From Physella acuta (Eukaryota > Mollusca > Gastropoda > Physidae): a stretch of DNA of 64,000 bases. Below are positions 37,234 to 48,778 of this stretch, one piece after another. The notes under the pieces were generated by a model. That model saw only the letters and a program-made list of their open reading frames with translations, ran no database searches and was not told where the DNA came from. The translations under genes and the position numbers were made by a program. The DNA is taken from positions 62,001-126,000 of the forward strand of contig NW_026731675.1 of NCBI RefSeq assembly GCF_028476545.1. The letters are read 5' to 3'. Numbering within the stretch: the first letter of the stretch is position 1; each line of letters starts with the position of its first letter.

Positions 37234-38972
37234 GAATCCTACATCAATTGACCTTATTCTCTACACGGTCTAAAATAGAAAGATCTTACTAATTTTTTAA
37301 GGTTTTTCATTTTCTGAATTCCGCTCGTTCTTAATCAAGTCGGCGCCCTACACGACAGTAACTTGTGATATATTGACTCTAAGCGATTATTATCTGCCCC
37401 TAATTAGCGTATGTGGTCGGCTCTCTGATTCCCAAATAACATCTATGAACACCAGCTCACCTGACCGTAAGTGTGATCATTACTACTTAGTTATCTCCCC
37501 TGATGTTGCCGAATGTGCTGTTGAATTATAATTGACGACTAATGTATTGTCAGATTGTATTGAAAATTCACATGTAGTCCCCCAAGATGTACATATCTCG
37601 GAAATTTAAAAGAAATCGCTTCATTAGAAATAGGGCAAAATTGAATAACGAGGTTCAACCACAATCAGACAACCAAGTAACACGACAATCAGCCATTTTG
37701 AACTAAGTAAAAACTGAAATAGCAATGTTAGGCATGATGTGTTATTTCGACGCCTTAAACTTAAATAGACAACATTACAATAAAATAGTAAATGTCACTG
37801 TGATAATTATTTCATAACGGCTGCACGAAATTCGGACATGAAATTATCCTATACATTCATAAAAGAGTTATTTAAAAAGTTATAAAATAATCAGATCACG
37901 TAATACAATTTATAATGTACCCTATTAATTGGGCCTAAGAAAAATAACGCAAAATTATGTACTGAAAAGTGAAACTTTCGAAATTCTATTTTTATTGTAG
38001 AAGGGGAAGTAACAATGAAATAAAGTAGTTTTTAAAAGTTGAACAGATTGTCCTCCCTTACATGACATTTTTTTTTTTAATTATTCCCAGAACAGTTTTA
38101 GCATGTATTGGTTAACTTCAGGTTTTAGACGAATAAAAATTATACTTTTCGGAAAAATGAATATACAGTAAGGAGGTCGTCATTGAAAGACACGCTTATT
38201 TTAAGAACAACAAAATCCACCCCACCCCCCCCCCCCCAAACACAGTGTTTTTCTAAGGCATACCATACCCCAGGGAGCTTCCAACCCCTGCCCTCTCCAT
38301 AATTGCATCAAATCATAAACTTCCCCCTTAGGATAAAGACACAGCTCAGCCTACCTGCCTCTTTGTTGTTTGGTTCGAAAATGATACTTTAAGGTTTAGG
38401 TATAACGATTTAAGTTATTACAATTTGTAAACTGTTTTAAACGCAAATTAACTGTACAAATCAGTTTTTATTTTTTAAAATCAAATACTTATTTTAAATC
38501 AGCCACACGCCCACACAAAATCACACCCACCACCTTCCTCCTCACCCCACATCGTGACCAATGTTTCATGATCTCCTTGTTGGATTTATTTTTTTCTGTA
38601 TTAATTTAAATAAAATTTTAATCCAAACATGCGCTCTGTGTTTTTTATGATATGTCCAAGATGCTGGGTCTGAAACTTTGTTGTTTCTTAAATAAAAATA
38701 AAAATTGTTAGATAAATCAATTAAGTGTCCTAGTTAATTAAATGAGCTGTTTTAATTCATCTTAATAGTGACGTCAAAAAGCATGATTGGCAAAACCAAC
38801 TGCACTTTCGTGTTTGTGAAACAAGATGCATTTAGAGTAGTTGGACCTGTGAATTTTTAACAAAATAAAATGTTGGCTGCCTCGCGAGTGTTCACGAAAT
38901 ACCATTTTATTTTTAGCCAAGACCGTGGGTGGGCAATTTGAAATTAATTAAAATGTCGATTTCCAAATAGAA
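37234..38972. other. Intergenic, no gene seen
   Basis: AT-rich sequence. A roughly 60-bp phrase at 37608-37672 (CGCTTCATTAGAAATAG, then CACAATCAGAC) recurs in altered form at 51025-51082, so it is part of a dispersed repeat. Confidence 0.5.
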
Positions 38973-39168
38973 TAGGGTTGCCAGATACCTTTTCCGAAAA
39001 TACTGGACACCTTTCCATCCTTACCTTCTCAGGTATGCCGCAAAGCAGAAGAAGGGGGGTAACAGAGTATTATTCATATACTTGTCCAGTATTTATATTT
39101 ATTTTATCCTGGACAGTCTGCTCAAATACTGGACTGTCCAGTTCAAAACTGGACACCTGGCAACCCTA
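38973..39168. mobile_element. 196-bp MITE, TAGGGTTGCCAGAT ends, 8-bp target duplication
   Basis: The left end is TAGGGTTGCCAGAT and the right end CACCTGGCAACCCTA. Perfect 8-bp direct repeats AAATAGAA lie at 38965-38972 and 39169-39176, consistent with hAT insertion. Internal CTGGACA/TGTCCAG motifs repeat. It lies about 310 bp upstream of the AP5S1 start codon. Confidence 0.9.
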
Positions 39169-39480
39169 AAATAGAACAATAATTAGTCATCAATAACTGA
39201 AGTAGAGTATTCTAAAAATATCTATTTTATCATTTAGCAGGGAAAATTTTACTTGTTTCTTTATCCGACTTTCCAGTTTTTAGATTTCTTAGTGGGAGTT
39301 AACCAAGGGAGGTCAGTCAAATAAAATATTCATCTTAGCGTAAGCTAAGCTAGAGAAACATGACTGTCGTTACGTAATAAATAATAAATAAATAAATATG
39401 TATATAGATCTACTACACTAGTCGTAAATATTAAGTTAAAGTTGATCACGATTTTGCTTTTATACGGAATTATCAAAACT

Positions 39481-40107
39481 ATGGTCTTGTTGTTTATCAT
39501 AACTTCTTTTCAAGGCGTCACCCCATCTATTTTATTTTATAAATATTTTTATTGTGATGTGAGTGAGAAGAACAGAAACACGAACATCGCTGTCGACACT
39601 GGTGGAGGTCAGGAGAGTTTTTCAGCTGACGAAAAACGTAAGATCCGCAAAATTCAACTAAAGAGAGTCGTTGAAAGATTTCATTCTATTTATCAGTTTT
39701 TCACTGCAACGAGTTCGAGAAGTATGGACTCTGATATTCAAATATTAAACAGTGATGATATTGTACCAGAATTCGAAACTGGCCATTTTAAACTTTACAA
39801 GGATGACCCATTCTTTCAAGATATGCATGTCATTTGGACTACAGTTTGTGGTTTAGGTCTAGCATTTATTTGTAATGCTTGTGAAAATAGATTACAAGCT
39901 GAAATAACTCTAAAAGTTTTGGTACGTGAATTACATGTTTTATGTAAAAGTATATTGCAACCAAATGATATTTTAAACAAACCAGACAGAGTTGGAACTG
40001 TACTGTCTAAATTTGTGCCTGATGGAAATCTTTTATTTATGAATCATAGAACTATCCGACAGTTTGAAAGAGAAGCTGAGGCACATCTTAAAGCTGCTTC
40101 CAATTAA
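39481..40107 (+). CDS. AP5S1: AP-5 adaptor complex subunit sigma
   Basis: Encodes the small (sigma) subunit of AP-5, a clathrin-independent adaptor complex on late endosomes and lysosomes that works with SPG11 and SPG15 in retrieval to the Golgi. The protein is 208 residues; human AP5S1 is 200. Residues recognisably shared with the vertebrate protein, from memory, are a hydrophobic start (MVLLFIITSF), FKLYKDDPF at 103-111, LGLAFICNACENRLQAE at 125-141, and PDRVGTVLSKFVPDGNLLFM at 168-187. The reading frame is open further upstream to a non-ATG codon at 39442, but the ATG at 39481 aligns with the family start. The coding region is intact in one exon. A spliced 5'UTR cannot be excluded. The next gene downstream is the kelch gene on the same strand. 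Confidence 0.93.
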   Translation: MVLLFIITSFQGVTPSILFYKYFYCDVSEKNRNTNIAVDTGGGQESFSADEKRKIRKIQLKRVVERFHSIYQFFTATSSRSMDSDIQILNSDDIVPEFETGHFKLYKDDPFFQDMHVIWTTVCGLGLAFICNACENRLQAEITLKVLVRELHVLCKSILQPNDILNKPDRVGTVLSKFVPDGNLLFMNHRTIRQFEREAEAHLKAASN

Positions 40108-40309
40108 TTATCATGGTTCTAAGTCAAGGCATTAATTAGATGGTAATTGCTGTATTACACTGAGAAATTTGTAATGTTGAGTCATACCATTAACTCAGAC
40201 TTTAACTTTAATCTTTCATTTGTGATATATGAATGTATATTGTGATGTCTGCATCAACTTTACCATGGTGTATGCCTTTTTATTATTTATTCTACCTTTT
40301 AAACTACCA

Positions 40310-40315
40310 AATAAA
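40310..40315 (+). terminator. Candidate AP5S1 polyadenylation signal AATAAA
   Basis: First AATAAA after the AP5S1 stop codon (about 200 bp downstream). Another lies at 40589-40594. Which one is used cannot be told from sequence alone. Confidence 0.5.
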
Positions 40316-41689
40316 TGAAATACACCACTTACAGTAATAATGTTTAGACCTACTTACAACATTCCTAATTTTATTAGGCGTACTACTACTGGAATCAATC
40401 TTGCTTCTTGTATGAAAGAACAAGGGTTGAACATAGAAACATGCCTCATTTGTCATTTTAAAAATTATGAATGTTGAATATTAGATTTTTTGAAAACATA
40501 CTACAATATAACGATTGCTGCATTTTTTTTTTCACAATGTCAAATTAGATTTATTTATGTTGTCCAAATTTTTGGACCTAATTGCTGAATAAAATGTGTC
40601 TAGCCCACCAAACTTACTTCACTTTATTTAACAAAATCATAAACATGTGTTTATATAGTCGCATGATCTGCTGTTCAGTTTTAATGAATTTAATAATTGA
40701 GTGATTCACTAGGTGCTTGTTTACTGGCTAATATAAAGTCATTGAATTCCTTATTTCAAAGTTGTTATATATTAGTTTATAGGGCAAAGCAGATGTCTGT
40801 GATGATATATATACATTGCAAATATTAATATAGTTTTAATTTGTCTTTCTTTTTACATACTTATATGAACAATGTCTATTCCTAAAAGTTATTTATTTTC
40901 TTACACCATGTATACACTAACAGCATGTATCTTATTCTTGTCTAGGAAAAAAACTAGCAAAAAGTTAATGTTATATGAAAACAATTTTCCCACTGATCAT
41001 GTATACTAACTTGCTGCAAGTTTATTTTCTATACATGTACAGTATACATGTTGCAAGTGTAAATGCTGTGTTAATGTTATTTTTCAAGGGTCAGTATTTT
41101 GTTCCAATTTACACTCACAAACTTAGTCAATATAATTTTAGAAAGTATATTAAACGCATCCTTTTGTGAATCTTGCCATGTATTATTACTGTTAGTGTTG
41201 ATTGATAAGTTTGCTTTCCTTTATAATTCAACTTATTTGCAATTATTTTATTGATGAACAAGAAAAGATGCATTTAATTTTATTTAGTGTGTATATGTCT
41301 AAAAACATCTATGTTTAATAAATCAAAGAGACATTTTTTAATGTCATGAGGCCATGCTAAAAGTCATGGCTCAAATTTAACATGGTAAAAGAGAACTACC
41401 TCACTATTTGTGTTGTTAATAATAGTTACACTATCTTTTAATTCACCTATGTTCTTAATTTCATATTACCAGTTTTAATTAGGTCTAACAATTAACACAA
41501 AAACTGTGATCCAATTATATGATTACAAATAAACTATTATTTCAAGACAAACAATTTGAAAATAACTTTTACCATTTTTTTTCATTCAATTTATACGACA
41601 ATGTATTTATAACTACCAAGAGACTATTGCTGAAAGATAAACACATTGGGAATAAGTAATAAAATGTTTTGGTAATGTGTGTCTAGTTA
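40316..41689. other. AT-rich region after AP5S1, possible long 3'UTR
   Basis: T/A-rich unique sequence with further AATAAA motifs. No coding region is supported; one 64-codon frame at 40975-41169 has no recognisable domain. Confidence 0.4.
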
Positions 41690-41860
41690 TTATTTTTTTA
41701 ATACAAATTCTGGAATAATTTGCTGTGTGTTGTTATCTTTTTAATACAAGTTCTGGAATGATTTGCTGTGTGTTGTTATTTTTTTAATACAAGTTCTGGA
41801 ATAATTTGCTCTGTGTTGTTATTTTTTTAATAAAAGTTCTGGAATAATTTGCTGTGTGTG
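41690..41860. repeat. Direct repeat, about four units of roughly 52 bp
   Basis: The phrase TTCTGGAATAATTTGCTGTG plus TGTTGTTATTTTTTTAATACAAG recurs in tandem with few changes. Confidence 0.8.
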
Positions 41861-42019
41861 CTGACCCGTCCTACTGTTTATTACACTTTTAGTCCTTACT
41901 ATGAACACATCTTTGTGTGTTATATAGTCCTTTATTATATTATTATAACAAAATTCATTGTGTATAGACAATGTTATTTAAACTGTTCTGTATGGGAAGG
42001 TGTGGTAGACTAAAGAAGG

Positions 42020-42225
42020 GTAGAGCACAAATGTGCTGACCCGCATCTGGGACTCCGAAGGATAGCCCAGGGTGCGCCTACATGTGATGGGTACCTGACT
42101 CAATGTTAGAGAAAATGAAGGCAGCTGGGCATAGAAATGAACACACTATGTTCACAGGAACAGAATGAACTCTACTTCATCTGCTTTAGGTGACTGACCA
42201 GATAAAATATTGACTCCACTAATCC
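42020..42225 (+). mobile_element. tRNA-derived SINE copy, head degraded
   Basis: Body GATGGGTACCTGACTCAATG, GGCAGCTGGGCAT and tail GAACTCTACTTCATCTGC match the copies at 3245 (minus), 13235 and 32103. The tRNA-like head is not clear. Confidence 0.65.
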
Positions 42226-42776
42226 TGAATTTTCCCAAAGTTGGCCTAGTATATGTGTTCAATTATATGACTATAAACTAGACCACATAAGCATATTTTG
42301 GCAATTCCACCTCCATTGTTTATTCATCAAGTCTCATGCAGTTGTAGTCTATACTTATATCAAGCAAACACATGTTTAACAAGTAGGCCTTACAGTTCAT
42401 ACTGGTAAAGCATGCAGAAATCAATGATGTATATCATGAATTGGGCCTATGGGTAATGTTATGAATTCTATTCTGAAGCAAAGTGTGTTAGCCAGCAGCT
42501 AACATTTTCAGGACATAGCATCTAGGCCTAACTTAATTCTATAGATTTTTGGTCTCCAACTAAGCCCAGCCATTATATTTTAATGCAAGAAGTGCATGCT
42601 TGAAAAGTTAAGCCCGCCACTTTATGCCATCAATTTAATCCACACACTTGACCTTGAGGGTTCGGGTTAAAGGTACCAAAATACCAACCTTTTCATGCAA
42701 ATGATTAATAATATGTCCCAATTTCACCTTATTTACTCAATAAAATCTGTACAAGTTTCATATTCTCTTTTAATAC

Positions 42777-43038
42777 CAGTGGCGTAGCGAGGTCGGGTGT
42801 CACCCGGTGCAGCACTTAATGGTGTCAACACCCCCCATCAGAGGCGTAGCGACTCTTCCCGGGGACAAACTTTCAGTTTTCGATTTGCACCCCCCTCAAA
42901 CTTTCAATTTTCACCCCCCCCCCTCACATTTTTCTCTATATATTTTACTATTTTTTGCCTTAGTGTCACCCCTCCCCCCCCCTAAATGGTGTCACCCGGT
43001 GCGGTCCGCACCCCCCCCCCCCCTTCGCTACGCCTCTG
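42777..43038. mobile_element. hAT-type MITE, CAGTGGCGTAGC ends, composite
   Basis: The left end is CAGTGGCGTAGCGAG and the right end CGCTACGCCTCTG. The flanks are TTTAATAC and GTTAATAC (7 of 8 match). A second left-type end CAGAGGCGTAGCGACT begins at 42840, so one MITE may have inserted into or recombined with another. GTGTCACCCGGTGC occurs near both ends. Confidence 0.75.
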
Positions 43039-43379
43039 GTTAATACATTGTGTAGCCTATCCTATTTTATTACGAAAGTAAAGATGCAATTGAAAATTAG
43101 ATTTCATACAAAATATTTTTAAAGGAAAAAAAACATGTCTGGTGAAAACATAAATTTTTAAAATTTGCCAATAAAAGTCAAAACAAACATACGGAAATGA
43201 TTGATTGAAGTATTCTATATTTAGAATTCTTTGCACATTTTCCAATCTGAGAAACGTAGCCATTTCTAGATCGTTACCTACAAACTTCCGCTTATAAGGG
43301 AGTGAATACAACAAAAAAATAGAATACGGCCTAATTTTCTTTCGCGGGAAAGCTCATACACATTCACACAGATGTATAG

Positions 43380-43900
43380 ATCTTCTGGATACTAGAATCT
43401 ACATAGATCTATTTGTAAATGTATTGATAATATTGCTAACTTACACTTTTCACCAAGTCCTAGAGCTAGAATCTAATAGTTCTCATACTTTGTAGATTCT
43501 AAATCTTATTCTAAATGTTGGTATTTTTTATATTAAACAATCTACACTACACGCACACAGTACTGCTGTCAGAACACACCATTCTACACGCTGGAAATTC
43601 ATTAAGAGTTGACGTACACTCTGTAACTAGTCTGTAAGTGTAACTGTATAGAGTATGAGTTAGAATTCTTTTATTTCAGATCTAGAATCAAGTTGAGTTA
43701 GATTTTAGACCTCTACTACTAGAGCTAGAAATATGATTATTAATTATTAGACAATATTATTAGTTAGAATTAGATTCGAGATCTAGAATCGAGTATTACT
43801 AGTATTAGAGAGAATTGTAACGTTAGTGCTAGATCTTAGATCTAGATTAGAGATCTGTACAATTTCTGAAGCAAAATCAGTTTGATACTAAACTAATAGG
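43380..43900. other. TAGATCTAGAATC-rich tract upstream of the kelch gene
   Basis: Irregular repeats of TAGATCTAGAATC-like words run through this stretch, which may include the promoter or a 5'UTR exon. No clear TATA box or initiator can be chosen. Candidate splice acceptors before the start codon lie at 43986-43987 (after a long T tract) and 44056-44057. Confidence 0.4.
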
Positions 43901-44079
43901 AACTAAAAACTAATAATATATAGATCTATTATTGGACAATAGGCCAGGATTTGTTGTGTTTTGTTGTTCTTTTTTTTTTTTTTGCAGTTTTCATGCATAA
44001 ATTGATAAATTGTGTCCTAACATTCGGGTGCTAACACTAACCAATTTTATTTAATAGCCGCTTTCTGTAACCTACAACC

Positions 44080-47000
44080 ATGCTGAATGGGACAGATAAC
44101 CATGAAGAAATAACTATTGAAATAAAAAAGGTGGCAAATGATGCCTTAGCAGCATCAGGCTTCCATTATTCAGGACGAGAGGGGCAAATAGCATGCAGTG
44201 TTGGCAATAAGGTGTACATTTTTGGAGGTGTCGAGCAAGGTCAAGGAGAAGAGCCGAAAGAAACTAATGACATCATAGTCTTCGATTTAGGCAAGTCTTT
44301 GGATTTTTTTTTTTAAACTTCAAAAATTAAAATAGGACTTCAGATGTCAGAATTAGTATTTTACAAACACATAACTTGCATCAGTTATACATTACATTGC
44401 TGATTTTATATTCTCTATCCTAACATACATCTGCTATTTCAGTTTTACTTTCTATTTGATTAAAACAAATCTAGACAATTAATTATGTGGATGTTGAATT
44501 TCTTAGCCACTTTAAAATGGTCACAACCTCAAGTCACTGGTACAGTCCCTCCACCACGGTCTGCAGCTTCTCTGGTTGCTGTGGGGACAAAACTGTATTT
44601 GTTTGGAGGACTGAGTCACATGTCTGGATGGTTTGATGACATTTTCACATTTGATACAAGTGAGTTTACAAGTTAAAAAGTTTGTTGTGCAAGTATTAGT
44701 ATAAACCAGGGGTTGGCAACATGCGGCTCTTTTGGTGTCTCGATGCGGCTCTCCAGCTCCTTGCACAAATATTAATAGTAACAGTTATATTATTTCATTT
44801 TAAAAACTCATAACAAAAATTATACTGTAAAGATACACAAGTTTAAACAGGATAAAAACACTCAGCCCTGTGACAACACTTCCATGCTTTCCACTGCCCA
44901 AGTGCCGACTTTTTCGAATATCGTTAATTGGGGAATGTTAATTTAGAATCCTAACCAGATAATAAATTATTGAAATAAAAATGTCAGTGGCTCTTTAAAA
45001 ACTGGGAAATAGTCAAAATTGTAACTTTTGGCTCTTCCGTCTCAAAAGGTTGCCGACCCCTGGTATAAACAAACATTGAATTAAATAATTATGACGTAGA
45101 TTGGAAATACAATGCATTTTTTTAATCTATTAACGGTTCTTCTTAGTAAAATGGTCACTTAAGCAGTTTGGTACTTGGTGTTATGAGACTTGAGTAATGT
45201 TTAACAGCTGTCCATTTATGCAGCCAACAACTCCTGGTCAATTTTGGACACAGAAGGAATCAAACCCAGGGCTCGTGACAAGCTACAGGCAGTGGCTATT
45301 GATTCAAACATTTACTATTTTGGGGGATTTGGACCAAAATCAGATGAAGCGGAAGCTGCAGATGTAAGTTTCTTGCTTGTTTTTTTTTATAGCCAATTTT
45401 TGTGTTTTTCTAATATTTGTGGGCTCATTTTATTATTTAGCTTATTTTAGTACCCACCATTTTAAAATATATTTTCCCATAGCTGGAAGGTGATGATGAT
45501 GAAGAGGATGATATTCCAGAGGCACAGGATCAGGACGGTGCAGAATTTGGTTGGTTTAATGACCTCTACATTTTAGACACAGGTTTGTTGGACACTTTTT
45601 TTTTACACAGGAAAAATCTTTTCTTATTTTTGTAAGAAATATCATAAACATTTTCTCTTTTAGAATATTGAATGTTTTTTGTAATACAATTTTTTTTTCC
45701 TATATGTATCTACTCCAGTTACATCCAAATGGTCACAGCCTATGCAGTTGAACTTAGGTGTCCCAACACAGAGAGCAGCTCATGCCATGTGTGCTATAAA
45801 TAGACATCTAGTCATATTTGGAGGTCGAGATATAGAAGAAAGACAGAATGATCTACATATATTTAATGTTGGTAAGTGTTATCATCTATTTTGCACTTTG
45901 GATATACAGGTAGATGCTAATTTGATTTAATACAAGTAGGTACTCCAAACTGCCGAAAATCGAGGTTTCTGCTCATTTTCTTTACTTTTTCACTACTTTC
46001 CATCACAAAGTTCTCCCATAAAAATTAAGCGTATACTAATAAAAATGGTATGGTTAGAACGCTTAACTTAAGCTCTACAATAATGTGTTGTTTGTTTTTA
46101 TATTGGTAAAGGAAGAATACATGTTTTTGTAGCTTGAAAAACATCACCACAACGATTTTTATCGGCAAAATGACAGACCCGTTTTTACCCCTATCGCATT
46201 CTGACGCTTTGCGCTTCGGCGCCATGTGACGTATGAATTCTAAACATAGCTTATCGTACGCAGGATTGAATGACCTTTAGTCTCGTATAAAATGTTAACA
46301 AATTATTTTAGTAAAAACGGTTTAATTCTCAAATTTTCTACGAAAAATTGAATTTTCACCAAAATCCACTAAAAATACAAATTTTCTACTAGCATGGTTA
46401 GAAAGATCGTCCATTTTTCTATTTAAATGCGAAACTATCTTTACAATATCAAAGATGGCGCGAATGGCAAAGCGCGATAACGAAACCATGTGTAACTCCC
46501 GTTCGCCGACGCGATCACGAAATTTTTTACAAAGAAAATAAAAGCCCGGCCCGGATCAGACCCCTGACGTGTCTGAATAGAAATCTATTTTTTCTTACGC
46601 ATTATATCACAATAAAAACAGTTCAATATTAAAAAGAATACAATAAAATATTAAAATATTTAAGTATTTATAATTTAAAACTAAACTTTATCTGTAAAAT
46701 TTGAATATATTTAGTAAAAGGTCACGCTGACCTAGTTTTTCGACCGGCAACGTTTCGAGAGAAAACTACAGAAAATTGCGATAAAAACACTAATAAGAAC
46801 TGATTATCCAATTTAAAATGTCCAAACTATCTGCTAAATATATAATTCGATTAGTCTTTACAGTTATGGGTATACTTTATCACCCGGTCTTTCTTTTTTC
46901 TTCATTTACGGGTCGTAATTTGCTAAAAATAAGTCTAAAATAGGTTGTCTATTTTTAATCTCGGCCCGATTTTAATCCTGAAATCGTGCATTTTTATTAA

Positions 47001-48778
47001 CGTTTTTCAGCGATCTAACACTAAATTATTTCACTGAGAATGTTTCTTTTTAAATGTAGATTAACTGTAGTTACAAATAAATAACTTTTTCTATATATCT
47101 GTTAAGTTTTAGTAATTATTTGTAAATTTAAAAAAACTGACTTAAAGCCGTGTTGAGGTATAAAATGCTCACACCCACCTTATTTTCTCAAATCTGGACA
47201 TTTAACTGCATGATTTATAGCACTCAATTTAATTTACATAATTAGGTAACATTTTCCCGTTTAAATCGATATAAAGGTTATTATTGTGCATGCAATAGAA
47301 GAATTTTAGTGGTTTTGTGAAAGTTGGTGATTTTTTAGTTTTTTTTCGCCCTGTCAAAATTTTGGTAAATATGGTGTAGTACGATTTTTAAGACAAAAAA
47401 CGTTTATCTTTAACTTGTTATACTAGTTTGAAAAAAATTGAGACTACAATCTACCTACTCTTTTATTGGAATTAAGTTAGAGAATGGGTATAGCTGCTAT
47501 AGATTTTGAGATAATCGGTGCTAAAGTCGGGTCCTCATGAGGCCGAAAAAGGTAAAAAAAAACGCGTGTTTCTTAAGCGCATAACTTTTTTTCTAATTGT
47601 CCTACAGACATAAAGTTGGTATCCATGTTCTTAGAATTTTTAGTACTATGCAGAAAAACCAAAGCCATTATTGTGTGACTGATTTGAAAAATCCATTTGG
47701 AGTACCTAATACAAGTTTTAAAATTGTATTGTCTATGAGGTGTTGTTCTATATATACAGTTGTAATTTTTTTTACATTGTTTATATAAACGATATAATAA
47801 TATTTTTAGATACGAGGAAGTGGGTAATGGATCTTAATGCAGCAGGCCAGACCCCAGCCCCTAGGTCCTTCCATTCACTGACCGCTGTGGGGGAAAGGGC
47901 TGTTCTGTTTGGTGGACGAGGAAGGAATGATCAGCATTTTGACACTTTTGATGTATATGATTTTGGTAAGGGTAATTTTCTTGTTAATCTAAAGTTTGAA
48001 AAATAAGATTTGAAAAACCATTATAAAGCAAATGCATTCTTTTGTCAATTTCTACCTTGTTTATAAAATTAGCAAAAGATACAAAGTTGTAGTCTTTATG
48101 TTGAAAACACTCACTTAACTGTAAAACTTGTTTATTGATATTGAAATTTGTTTTTTAAAACGTGTTTTATTATATTTAAATATGAACATTTTTTTTTAAG
48201 TGAAGAGAGAGTGGCTACCTGTCAAGATAGAGGGAGACAAACCAGCTGCTAGGGGACAGCACTGCTGTGTCACAGTGGGGGATTCCATATTTTTATTTGG
48301 TGGCTCTGGGAACTTTAGTCCTGAGACAATGCAGTGCCAAACATTCTACACAGATGCCTTTCTCATCAAAACTAGTAAGTTAGCATTGCTACTGTACTAT
48401 TATTTTATGTATATATTTGAAAAATATGTGTGTTGAACATAGTTATTCTAATTTGGTCTATAGGTAATTAGTTAATTCAGTTTCACTTGTGTATTATTAA
48501 CATAAGGCTGTTATTGTATAGTTAAGCTACAACAAAGCAAATGTTTGTTTGTTTTTATCTGAGCATATAGAGGGATAGAGTGGTCAGCACTATGCCCAAC
48601 CACCATTACTATCTTGATTAAAATTATTAATTTATTGTGATACTCTCCAGTTAGCAAAACTCGATGTTTTAGCATTTGTCCACCTTGTTCAGTGTAATAT
48701 GAATGTAGATGTCATTGTTTTGTTCCCACAGAAAACTTTACAAAAGAAAGTGCTCATTCAAATGGATTGTTATCCTGA
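44080..48778 (+). CDS. Kelch-repeat protein of the KLHDC1/KLHDC2 type (8 coding exons)
   Basis: Coding exons: 44080-44290, 44507-44659, 45224-45363, 45483-45582, 45719-45871, 47810-47965, 48201-48374, 48732-48778; they join in frame to 377 residues plus stop. Intron 3 is phase 0 and the rest are phase 1. Intron 1 has a GC donor (GCAAGT); the others are GT-AG. Six Gly-Gly blades (residues 49, 104, 155, 236, 287, 338) predict a complete six-bladed propeller. An acidic loop lies at 163-188. KLHDC2 is the CUL2 ubiquitin-ligase receptor for proteins ending in Gly-Gly. Its pocket residues K147, W191, R236, R241 and S269 correspond to K141, W192, R238, R243 and S272 here; Y163 and W270 are Phe (157 and 273). 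The chain ends 15 residues after the last blade, with no visible BC/Cul2 box, so ligase function is uncertain. Kelch fold is certain; the subfamily is inferred from remembered sequences. Confidence 0.88.
44707..45062. mobile_element. hAT MITE in intron 2 of the kelch gene
   Basis: 356 bp, left end CAGGGGTTGGCAACATGCGG and right end AAAAGGTTGCCGACCCCTG. Perfect 8-bp target duplications GTATAAAC lie at 44699-44706 and 45063-45070. Same family as 34658-35998 and 36935-37137. It leaves the splice sites untouched. Confidence 0.93.
45938..47707. mobile_element. Non-autonomous Mutator-like element filling intron 5
   Basis: The ends are AGGTACTCCAAA and TTTGGAGTACCT (12-bp inverted repeats). A 9-bp direct repeat AATACAAGT flanks it at 45929-45937 and 47708-47716. 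A 9-10 bp target duplication points to the Mutator superfamily. The 1,770-bp element has no transposase-like frame and makes up over 90% of the 1,938-bp intron. The family assignment is inference; the element boundaries are well supported. Confidence 0.82.
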
